From Gammaproteobacteria bacterium (GTDB lineage: Bacteria > Pseudomonadota > Gammaproteobacteria > Steroidobacterales > Steroidobacteraceae): a DNA stretch of 20,165 bases. Position 1 is the stretch's first letter. Each line of letters starts with the position of its first letter. This document shows positions 1-5,987 of the stretch, in pieces. Position numbers and translations under genes: made by a program. The notes below the pieces were generated by a model. That model was given only the letters and a program-made list of their open reading frames with translations. It searched no databases and was not told the DNA's origin. Where the stretch lies: the NCBI GenBank assembly GCA_028293725.1, contig JAQGOE010000160.1:1-20165 (forward strand), read 5' to 3'.

Positions 1-496
1 CCACGACAAGGTGTGGAGTTAGCGACGTCATCGGGTCCTGAAACACCATCCCGATGCGCGCGCCCCGCACTCGATCCAAATCGGCGCCCCGTAGCGCGAG
101 TAGATCAACTACCCCGGACCGCGTGCCTGCGCCAGACCTGGCGTCCGCGCCGGACGTCTCGCCACTCGCCCCGAAGCTGGCCCGCCCTCTCACGCGCCCA
201 TTCGACGCGAGCAACCCCATGGCCGCAAGAAACGCCTGGCTTTTCCCCGCGCCGGATTCGCCCACGACGCCAACGCACTCACCGCGCGCGATGCTGAGCG
301 AGAAGTCCTTAACCGCCGCAACCTCGCCGTCAGGAGTACTGAATGTGACGTTAAGGTCCTCGATACGAAGGACGGCGAGGCCCGATGTAGCGGCTACGCC
401 TGATGCCGCAGGGGTCCCCGATCGGCCAACGACACTCAATGGGTCGCCCACGCCATCGTTGCCCTCGCCTTCAATGGTCGCGGGGATCGAGTGCAT
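1..496 (-). CDS. oppD: Oligopeptide ABC transporter ATP-binding protein, partial (C-terminus beyond window)
   Basis: This is the ATPase subunit of a peptide/oligopeptide importer; 165 codons are visible and the rest lies beyond base 1. The Walker A motif GESGAGKS is at residues 79-86 and the Q-loop FQDPMTSL is at 152-159, both typical of OppD/DppD. The signature motif, Walker B and the C-terminal oligopeptide domain are outside the window. The chosen ATG at 496 overlaps the end of oppC by 26 bases, which suggests translational coupling. Two features are odd: about 40 Gly/Ser/Ala-rich residues precede the first beta strand (around LAVLRIEDLNVTF), and a low-complexity insert of roughly 15-20 residues (about 108-130) lies between Walker A and the Q-loop, where family members usually have a short loop. 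The family assignment is firm; the exact start and the substrate are uncertain. Confidence 0.88.
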   Translation of the reverse strand, partial: MHSIPATIEGEGNDGVGDPLSVVGRSGTPAASGVAATSGLAVLRIEDLNVTFSTPDGEVAAVKDFSLSIARGECVGVVGESGAGKSQAFLAAMGLLASNGRVRGRASFGASGETSGADARSGAGTRSGVVDLLALRGADLDRVRGARIGMVFQDPMTSLTPHLVV

Positions 497-1424
497 CGCG
501 AAGACCGTCACCCACGAGGTTGAAACATACGAGCAAAGTCACGAGAAACGCCGCCGGTACTAGCAGCATCCACGGCGCAGACTGCATCTCCTGCGCACCG
601 TCATTGATGAGACTGCCGAGACTCGCCAGCGGCTCCTGGACTCCGAGCCCCAGAAAACTCAGGAAGCTCTCGAACGTGATCATCTGCGGAATCGTGAGGG
701 TCGCGTACACCGCAACGGGGCCGATGAGATTGGGCACGATGTGACGGGCGATGATTCCGGGCACGCCAACGCCCATCGCCCGGGCCGCCTCGACGAACTC
801 GCGCCTTTTCAAACTCAAGGTCTGGCCGCGCACGATACGCGCAGTCGTCAGCCAACCGACCGCGCCAATTGCGACTAGCAATACTGTGAGGCTGCCGCGC
901 GTAAAGACAGTCGTCAGAATGATGACGATGAACAGGTACGGCAGTGAATACAACACATCGACGAAACGCATCATCCACTCGTCAGTGCGTCCGCCGACAT
1001 ATCCCGCGACGGAACCCCACGTAACGCCGATCACCAGACTCACCGCGCTGGCTAGTAGGCTGATCACCAGCGAAATACGCACCCCATGCAGCGTCCGCAC
1101 GAACAGATCGCGCCCCAACCGATCAGTGCCAAACCAGTGCGAGGCAACCGTACCCGGAGGAGCCGCCAGGTGTTGCCAGTCCAAAGTGTCAGCAGCGTAA
1201 GGACTCAGTGCTGGCCCACACACCGCCACCACGGCGATCAATACGATCAGTGCCAACGCAACCAGCACCACCCGATTGTCACGCAAGCGGCGCCATGCGT
1301 CCGCCCAAAGGCCGCGAGGCTTACCGCCCCCACGAGCGTTTCCGCCCCCGTTAGCACCTTGAATGCCACGGCCCGCGTCCGCCGCCGATGGCACACCTGC
1401 CGGCGACGCATATACCTCACTCAT
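471..1424 (-). CDS. oppC: Oligopeptide ABC transporter permease, OppC/DppC type
   Basis: Inner-membrane permease of 317 residues that pairs with OppB to form the channel of a peptide importer. After an unusual Gly-rich cytoplasmic N-terminus (about residues 1-40) comes the first membrane segment (about 52-74). It is followed by the family hallmark HWFGTDRLGRDLFVR and further hydrophobic spans. The EAA loop that docks on the ATPase is visible as EAARAMGVGVPGIIARHIVPN-like sequence near residues 213-234. The ATG at 1424 overlaps the oppB stop by 8 bases, and the end overlaps oppD by 26 bases, so the three genes form one compact operon. Whether it carries dipeptides, oligopeptides or another ligand cannot be told, because no binding-protein gene is in view. 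Confidence 0.93.
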   Translation of the reverse strand: MSEVYASPAGVPSAADAGRGIQGANGGGNARGGGKPRGLWADAWRRLRDNRVVLVALALIVLIAVVAVCGPALSPYAADTLDWQHLAAPPGTVASHWFGTDRLGRDLFVRTLHGVRISLVISLLASAVSLVIGVTWGSVAGYVGGRTDEWMMRFVDVLYSLPYLFIVIILTTVFTRGSLTVLLVAIGAVGWLTTARIVRGQTLSLKRREFVEAARAMGVGVPGIIARHIVPNLIGPVAVYATLTIPQMITFESFLSFLGLGVQEPLASLGSLINDGAQEMQSAPWMLLVPAAFLVTLLVCFNLVGDGLRDALDPRDH

Positions 1425-2355
1425 GACGCACAGTCGGATCGAGCCACCCGTAAATCAGATCAGCAACGAGATTGAGTACCAGGGTGATCGCGCCGTAAAC
1501 CGTAATCATTCCCATCACAAGCGTGTAGTCGCGGTTAATCGCACCTTGTACCAGATAGCGTCCCGTGCCCGGCAGACCAAATACTGTTTCGACAACGAGC
1601 GATCCGGTTACAACATACGCAGTGGCCGGCCCGAGATAACTCACCACGGGTAACAGCGTCGGCCGCAGCGCGTGCCTCCACAGCACCCGCATTTCCCCCA
1701 ATCCGCGCGCCCGCGCCGTTCTCACGTAATTTGCGCGGAGCACGTCGAGAAGGCTGCCGCGCGTGATGCGAGCAACATAGGCGATGACGGGCAACGCAAG
1801 GGTCAGCACCGGCAGGATCAAGTAGCGCGGCTCCCCCTCTTCCCACCCGGCGACCGGCAGCCAATGAAGGTAGAGCCCGAAGACAAGAGCGAACAGCGGC
1901 CCCATGACGAAGCTCGGGAGTGCGATCCCGAATACGACGAGACCGCCGACTCCGTAGTCCACCGCCGTGTTTCTGCGCAACGCGGCGGCGACTCCCAGGG
2001 GGATACCCAGGAGCACGGCCAGCGCAATGGCCGCGGACCCGAGGGCCAAGCTCAGCGGCAGCCCCTGGGCAATCAGGTCACCGACACTGAAATCCCGGAG
2101 CTTGAAGGACGGCCCGAAATCGCCGTGCACCAACCCGGTCAGGTAGTGCCAATACTGCACGCCCAGAGGCTGATCCAAGCCGTACAAGCGGTCCAGATTT
2201 GCCCTGATCTGGGGCGGTAGCGCCTGCTCCTGGTCGAACGGGCCACCGGGCGCTAATCGAACAATGAAGAATGAAGCGCTCACGATGGCCAATAAAGTCG
2301 GAAAAAGGCCGACCAGGCGGCGCATTGCGTATCGCGGCAGAAAGGGACTTTTCAC
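1417..2355 (-). CDS. oppB: Oligopeptide ABC transporter permease, OppB/DppB type
   Basis: First permease of the peptide importer, 312 residues from the GTG chosen here, close to the roughly 306 residues usual for OppB. The N-terminal membrane span begins at MRRLVGLFPTLLAIVSASFF and leads into RLAPGGPFD, a diagnostic OppB motif. The central part holds several spans, and the EAA-type loop (YVRTARARGLGEMRVLWRHALRP region) precedes the last spans. An in-frame TTG at 2433 would add 26 residues with no family counterpart and would cover the intergenic direct repeats, so I prefer GTG 2355; ATG 2325 is another option. Neither has a clear ribosome binding site. The gene is divergent from the IclR-type regulator, a common arrangement for a regulator and its target. 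Confidence 0.9.
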   Translation of the reverse strand: MKSPFLPRYAMRRLVGLFPTLLAIVSASFFIVRLAPGGPFDQEQALPPQIRANLDRLYGLDQPLGVQYWHYLTGLVHGDFGPSFKLRDFSVGDLIAQGLPLSLALGSAAIALAVLLGIPLGVAAALRRNTAVDYGVGGLVVFGIALPSFVMGPLFALVFGLYLHWLPVAGWEEGEPRYLILPVLTLALPVIAYVARITRGSLLDVLRANYVRTARARGLGEMRVLWRHALRPTLLPVVSYLGPATAYVVTGSLVVETVFGLPGTGRYLVQGAINRDYTLVMGMITVYGAITLVLNLVADLIYGWLDPTVRHE

Positions 2356-2398
2356 GTTTTCTGCGCCTATCGGATTTCGTGGGCGAATAACGGCCAAA

Positions 2399-2428
2399 TT
2401 GCGCTGATGACCGTTGCGCGGTGACCGT
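2399..2428. promoter_or_regulatory. Tandem direct repeats between oppB and the IclR-type gene, candidate operator
   Basis: Two near-identical units lie head to tail: TTGCGCTGATGACCGT (2399-2414) and TTGCGCGGTGACCGT (2414-2428), sharing one T. Each holds TTGCGC and TGACCGT, with the TGACCGT cores 14 bases apart, about 1.3 helical turns. They sit in the roughly 130-base divergent region between oppB and the regulator gene. An IclR-type regulator often binds such divergent regions, so an operator role is an inference. I could not identify convincing -35/-10 pairs for either gene. Confidence 0.4.
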
Positions 2429-2486
2429 AACAATTCCTAAACTGGTGCACTTGGTCGGATTTCATTACGAGTATTAAAAGCGATCC

Positions 2487-3302
2487 ATGGAATCGACTCG
2501 CCCCATTCGCGCCCTGGTGCGCGGCCTCGATGCTCTCACGATGCTGAATATGCGCAATGGCGCTACGGTCTCCGAGATTGCCCAGCAGATCCGGTTACCG
2601 CGTACGACGACGTACCGCATCCTCGAGACTCTCACTCACGCCGGTTACGTTTACCGCGACCCAGCGGACGACCGTTACCGACTCACTATCATGGTCCATC
2701 GACTCGCCGACGGGTTCGACGATGATGCCTGGGTGACGCAGATCGCGCGCCCGTGTATCGACGACCTCGGTAACGACGTGCTCTGGCCCGTCGCCATCGC
2801 ATCGCTGTCGGGGACACAGATGCTCGTGCGTGAAACCACGGATCATCGGAGTCCGCTGGCTGTCGAGCGCATATCGCCGGGGATGCGTCTTCCGCTGCTG
2901 TCCACGGCCGTGGGCCGAGCCCACCTGGCGTTCTGTCCGTCGCTGCAACGCGAGTCGCTGCTGGAGATCCTGCGTCGGTCGACCAACGACTCCGACAAGC
3001 TGGCGCACAACCGGATCGAACTCGACAAGATTCTCGAGGAGACCCGAGCGCGCGGCTACTCGAGCGCGGTTCATCCGCGGCGGGTCTCGGACGAGATCAC
3101 TATGGCTGTGCCCGTCCTTCTCGAGGACACCGTCCTGGGCGCCGTCGTGATTCGCTTCGCGGAGAAGGCGGTCCCCTTCAAGGTCGCCGTCGAGCGGTTC
3201 GTGCCGAAGTTGCGCGAGGCGGCGCAGAAGATCCGCCAGACCTTCACCGAACAACAGCGCAACCCGCCCTACAGACACTCACAACCCGCGCAGCTGGGCT
3301 GA
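2487..3302 (+). CDS. IclR-family transcriptional regulator, MhpR-like
   Basis: Predicted DNA-binding regulator of 271 residues. The N-terminal winged helix-turn-helix spans about residues 8-65 (VSEIAQQIRLPRTTTYRILETL, then a wing with GYVYRDPADDRYRLT). The IclR effector-binding domain follows from about 80 to 255. Segments such as VLWPVAIASL, MLVRETTDHRSPL and LPLLSTAVGRAHLAFCP closely follow the pattern I recall for MhpR, the activator of aromatic-acid catabolism genes in E. coli. The effector is not known here, and the neighbouring genes encode a peptide importer rather than an aromatic pathway. The ATG at 2487 has only a weak upstream purine stretch. The gene is divergent from oppB and probably regulates it and possibly itself; this is inferred from position only. 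Confidence 0.88.
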   Translation: MESTRPIRALVRGLDALTMLNMRNGATVSEIAQQIRLPRTTTYRILETLTHAGYVYRDPADDRYRLTIMVHRLADGFDDDAWVTQIARPCIDDLGNDVLWPVAIASLSGTQMLVRETTDHRSPLAVERISPGMRLPLLSTAVGRAHLAFCPSLQRESLLEILRRSTNDSDKLAHNRIELDKILEETRARGYSSAVHPRRVSDEITMAVPVLLEDTVLGAVVIRFAEKAVPFKVAVERFVPKLREAAQKIRQTFTEQQRNPPYRHSQPAQLG

Positions 3303-3399
3303 CAGGCCCCGCTGCGCAGGCGCGCGGTTGCGACTGGAAAAAACCTAGGCGGGCGGCCGCGCTCCCTACGCTCTAGGCCGTGTCTGGACCCTCGGGTCG

Positions 3400-3426
3400 C
3401 TGCAAGCGGCCACCTCCCGCTATACT
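3400..3426 (+). promoter_or_regulatory. Candidate sigma-70 promoter for etfBA
   Basis: A good -10 hexamer TATACT lies at 3421-3426. The best upstream match is CTGCAA at 3400-3405 with a short 15-base spacer, so the -35 is weak. The predicted transcript would have a leader of about 40 bases carrying a small GC hairpin (GCCCC/GGGGC at 3437-3450) before the AGGGG ribosome binding site of etfB. The rest of the 170-base gap after the IclR-type gene shows no gene or clear terminator. Confidence 0.4.
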
Positions 3427-3472
3427 TACCGTTCCAGCCCCCGCCGGGGCCTCTCCAAAGAGCTAGGGGTCA

Positions 3473-4222
3473 ATGAAACGCATCCTCGTCGGCATCAAGC
3501 GTGTCGTGGATTACAACGTACGCATCCGCGTCAAACCTGACGGCAGCGGCGTCATCACCGATGGGGTGAAGATGAGCATCAACCCGTTCGATGAGATTGC
3601 GCTCGAAGAGGCGCTACGGATCAAGGAGCGAGGCGGCGCCGAAGAGGTCGTTGTCGCTACGGTAGGACCGGCCGATTGTCAGCAGCAACTCCGCACCGCC
3701 CTGGCCATGGGTGCCGATCGCGCATTGCACGTGCAGGCGGATGGCGTTGTCGAGCCCCTCACCGCGGCCCGCGCGCTGTTGAAGCTGGTAGAGAAAGAGC
3801 AGCCGATGATGGTCATCCTCGGTAAGCAGGCCATCGACGACGACAACAGCCAGACCGGCCAGATGCTGGCGGCTCTGTGGAATCGTCCGCAGGCCACTTT
3901 CGCCTCGAAGGTCGAGCTGTCCGAAGGTACAGCCCGCGTGACTCGCGAAGTCGACGCAGGGCTGGAGACGCTCGAGGTGGACCTGCCCGCGGTCATCACG
4001 ACCGACCTGCGCTTGAACGAGCCGCGGTATGTGAAGCTGCCCGACATCATGAAGGCGAAGAAGAAGCCCCTCGAGACCCTCACGTTGAGCGCGATCGGCG
4101 TCGAGCAGAAGCAGCGGCTGAAGCTCGTGAAATTCGAGCCACCGCCGCAGCGTCAGAAAGGTATTCGGGTCAAAGACGCCGCTGAACTGGTGGACGCCCT
4201 GCGTAAGAAGGGCTTGGTTTAA
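3473..4222 (+). CDS. etfB: Electron transfer flavoprotein subunit beta
   Basis: The small subunit of the soluble ETF heterodimer, which takes electrons from acyl-CoA and other flavin dehydrogenases and passes them to ETF:quinone oxidoreductase. It has 249 residues, the usual size. The ETF-beta signature VDLPAVITTDLRLNEPRY lies at about residues 169-186, followed by PDIMKAKKK. The AMP-binding stretch GKQAIDDDNSQTGQ is at 117-130. The start is supported by AGGGG seven bases upstream of the ATG at 3473. etfA follows after 90 bases that contain a three-hairpin repeat. No dehydrogenase or ETF-QO gene is adjacent, so the partner enzymes are elsewhere. Confidence 0.97.
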   Translation: MKRILVGIKRVVDYNVRIRVKPDGSGVITDGVKMSINPFDEIALEEALRIKERGGAEEVVVATVGPADCQQQLRTALAMGADRALHVQADGVVEPLTAARALLKLVEKEQPMMVILGKQAIDDDNSQTGQMLAALWNRPQATFASKVELSEGTARVTREVDAGLETLEVDLPAVITTDLRLNEPRYVKLPDIMKAKKKPLETLTLSAIGVEQKQRLKLVKFEPPPQRQKGIRVKDAAELVDALRKKGLV

Positions 4223-4236
4223 CAGAGGCTCTCCCA

Positions 4237-4301
4237 CGGCGCGCAGCGCCGCCAAATGTAGCGGGTCGCTTCGACCCGCAGGAAAGTTGGGCCGCAGGCC
4301 C
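4237..4301 (+). repeat. Three-hairpin REP-like (GTAG-type) element, copy 1, between etfB and etfA
   Basis: The 65-base element folds into three tandem hairpins with three-base loops. Hairpin 1 is CGGCGC-GCA-GCGCCG (4237-4251). Hairpin 2 is GCGGGTCG-CTT-CGACCCGC (4261-4279), directly preceded by TGTA, so that GTAG abuts and enters the stem. Hairpin 3 is GGGCC-GCA-GGCCC (4289-4301). A second copy lies in the same orientation at 5263-5325, with only two mismatches in its first 51 bases. GTAG next to a palindrome is the known layout of REPs mobilised by RAYT transposases in Stenotrophomonas and relatives; assignment to that class is inference. The element ends 11 bases before the etfA ATG, where no good ribosome binding site is visible. 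Confidence 0.85.
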
Positions 4302-4312
4302 TGAGAATATAA

Positions 4313-5272
4313 ATGAGTAGCAAAGTTTTAATCGTCGCGGAGCACGATGGCACGAAGCTCAATCCCAGCACCGCCAAGTGCGTGACCTGCGCTCGCGGCA
4401 TTGCCGGCGCTGAAATTACCGTTGTGGTTTGCGCGGCGGACGCCGCGGCAGTTGCCGCGCAAGCAGCACAGCTGACCGGTGTTACTCGCGTACTGACGGT
4501 TGAGAACCCGGCGAATGTCCACCAGCTCTCGGCCACAATCGCGCCGCAGATCGTGGCCCTTGCGGGGCCGTACACTCACCTGTTCTGCGCTTCCACGACG
4601 TTTGGTAAGGACTTGATGCCCCGAGTCGCGGCGCTGCTCGACACCGCACAGATCAGCGACGTCATGGCCGTAGAGAGCCCCACCCGCTTCCGCAGGCCCA
4701 TCTACGCCGGAAACGCCATCCTCACCGTGGACGTCGAGGGCGGCGCCAAAGTCGTGGGGACGGTGCGCTCAGCGTCTTTCGAGGCAACCCCCGCTGGCGC
4801 CGCGGCGCCCATCGAGAAAGCCTCAGTAAGCGTCGAGCTGCCCACCTACACCCGCTTCGTATCGGTGTCGGCCGCAAAGAGCGACCGCCCCGACCTCCAG
4901 ACCGCCTCACGCGTCGTATCGGGCGGCCGTGCGCTGGGCAGCGCGGATGCCTTCAAGATTCTCTATAGCCTCGCCGACAAGCTTGGGGCCGCCGTGGGGG
5001 CCTCACGTGCCGCTGTCGACGCGGGCTACGCTCCTAACGAGCTGCAGGTGGGACAGACGGGCAAGATCATCGCGCCCGAGTTGTACATGGCGATCGGCAT
5101 CTCCGGTGCCATCCAACATCTGACAGGCATCAAGGACGCCAAGACCATCGTCGCGATCAACAAGGACGGCGAAGCGCCGATCTTCGAGGTAGCGGATTAC
5201 GGACTGGTGGGCGACCTCTTCCAGATCGTCCCGGAGCTCGAGAAGCTCATTCCGACTCCGACCGGCGCGTAG
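4313..5272 (+). CDS. etfA: Electron transfer flavoprotein subunit alpha
   Basis: The FAD-binding large subunit of ETF, 319 residues, close to the usual 310-330. The N-terminal domain (about 1-185) packs against the beta subunit. The C-terminal FAD domain shows SGGRALGS (203-210), [20 protein letters not shown] (246-265) and [13 protein letters not shown] (300-312). The ATG at 4313 lacks a clear ribosome binding site: the upstream bases are the end of the hairpin element followed by an AT-rich GAATATAA. Translation may be coupled to etfB or use an unusual leader. The TAG stop at 5270-5272 and the last codons (about from residue 318) lie inside the second copy of the hairpin element, so the extreme C-terminus may have been shaped by its insertion. 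Confidence 0.97.
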   Translation: MSSKVLIVAEHDGTKLNPSTAKCVTCARGIAGAEITVVVCAADAAAVAAQAAQLTGVTRVLTVENPANVHQLSATIAPQIVALAGPYTHLFCASTTFGKDLMPRVAALLDTAQISDVMAVESPTRFRRPIYAGNAILTVDVEGGAKVVGTVRSASFEATPAGAAAPIEKASVSVELPTYTRFVSVSAAKSDRPDLQTASRVVSGGRALGSADAFKILYSLADKLGAAVGASRAAVDAGYAPNELQVGQTGKIIAPELYMAIGISGAIQHLTGIKDAKTIVAINKDGEAPIFEVADYGLVGDLFQIVPELEKLIPTPTGA

Positions 5273-5325
5273 CGCCGCTAAATGTAGCGGGTCGCTTCGA
5301 CCCGCAGGAAAGTCGGGCGCAGCCC
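5263..5325 (+). repeat. Three-hairpin REP-like (GTAG-type) element, copy 2, overlapping the etfA stop
   Basis: Second copy of the element at 4237-4301, same orientation, offset 1026 bases. Hairpin 1 is CGGCGC-GTA-GCGCCG (5263-5277), hairpin 2 is identical to copy 1 (5287-5305), and hairpin 3 is GGGC-GCA-GCCC (5315-5325). Hairpin 3 is one base pair shorter than in copy 1, with both partners missing, so the stem is preserved. A C-to-T difference in the hairpin 1 loop creates the TAG that ends etfA. In the mRNA the element would form the structured 3' end of etfA. Confidence 0.85.
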
Positions 5326-5341
5326 TAAAATGATGCTCTGA

Positions 5342-5371
5342 CGGCGCGGCGGCCTGACAGGCGCCGCGCCG
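5342..5371. terminator. Strong GC hairpin between convergent etfA and the peroxiredoxin gene
   Basis: A perfect 10-bp stem (CGGCGCGGCG at 5342-5351 with CGCCGCGCCG at 5362-5371) encloses a loop that can pair further (CCT/AGG). It lies between convergent stops, where a bidirectional terminator is expected. Neither strand has a proper run of T after the stem, so it may be a weak or factor-dependent terminator or an RNA-protecting hairpin. Confidence 0.5.
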
Positions 5372-5387
5372 GAGAGCCTTCGGAAAA

Positions 5388-5870
5388 TTACAGCTGACCG
5401 AGGATGTGCTCGGCGGACGAGACCTTGAATTGTCCCGGGGCTTCGATGTCCACGTGCTCGGCGACCCCGTCTTTGACGACGAGCGCGAAACGCTGGCCGC
5501 GCGTTCCCATGCCGTACCCGCTCGCATCGAGCTCCAGGCCGAGCGCCTTGGCGTAGTGGCCGTTGCCGTCAGCGAGCATCACGATCTTATCTGCGACGCC
5601 CGAGTGCTTGCCCCACGCGTTCATGACGAACACATCGTTCACGGCCATGCAGGCGATCGTATCGACGCCCTTCGCATGAATCTGGTCGGCCAGTTGCACG
5701 AAGCCCGGCAGGTGCTTGGCATCGCAGGTCGGCGTAAAGGCGCCAGGCACCGAGAACAGCACGACCTTCTTCCCTTTGAAGAGATCGTCCGTGGTGATGT
5801 CCTTCGGACCGTCTTTTGTCATCGTCTTGAGCGTGCCCGAGGGCATGCGCTCACCCGCCTTGATCGCCAT
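5388..5870 (-). CDS. Peroxiredoxin, Prx5 type (thiol peroxidase, redoxin domain)
   Basis: Cytosolic thiol peroxidase of 160 residues that reduces hydrogen peroxide and organic peroxides through a reactive cysteine. The peroxidatic Cys49 lies in PGAFTPTC, the Prx5-group motif. Another cysteine, Cys74 in DTIACMAVND, is in the conserved central segment and could take part in recycling. The later part holds VNDVFVMNAW and GMGTRGQRFALVVKDG, typical of glutaredoxin/glutathione-linked bacterial Prx5 proteins. The start at 5870 is supported by AAGGAG seven bases upstream; a longer frame to 5927 lacks family support. The gene is convergent with etfA and separated from the upstream TonB cluster by a terminator. 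Physical nearness to ETF may reflect oxidative-stress needs but proves no functional link. Confidence 0.93.
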   Translation of the reverse strand: MAIKAGERMPSGTLKTMTKDGPKDITTDDLFKGKKVVLFSVPGAFTPTCDAKHLPGFVQLADQIHAKGVDTIACMAVNDVFVMNAWGKHSGVADKIVMLADGNGHYAKALGLELDASGYGMGTRGQRFALVVKDGVAEHVDIEAPGQFKVSSAEHILGQL

Positions 5871-5928
5871 GTCGCATCTCCTTAACCGGAAGTGTCGTTT
5901 CGCCGGCGCGTATCGTAATCCAAACAAG

Positions 5929-5959
5929 AAGGCCCGGGAGAGTTCATCTCCCGGGCCTT
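5929..5959 (-). terminator. Rho-independent terminator of the TonB-ExbBD-TPR operon
   Basis: A perfect 13-bp inverted repeat (AAGGCCCGGGAGA / TCTCCCGGGCCTT) with a 5-base loop lies 28 bases after the TPR gene stop. On the minus strand the stem is followed by TTCTTGTTTG, a T-rich tail. It separates the operon from the co-directional peroxiredoxin gene, which must then be read from a promoter in the remaining 58 bases. Confidence 0.88.
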
Positions 5960-5987
5960 GCTGTTTCCAATATCCGAGACTGGAAGC

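Noticed and set aside
383..398. TGTAGCGGCTACG resembling the etf GTAG hairpin
   Set aside because: It shares only the TGTAGCGG start; the long palindrome and flanking hairpins are absent and it lies inside oppD.
2356..2433. 26-residue N-terminal extension of OppB from a TTG
   Set aside because: TTG start with poor spacing to AGGA; it extends beyond the usual OppB length and covers the direct repeats.
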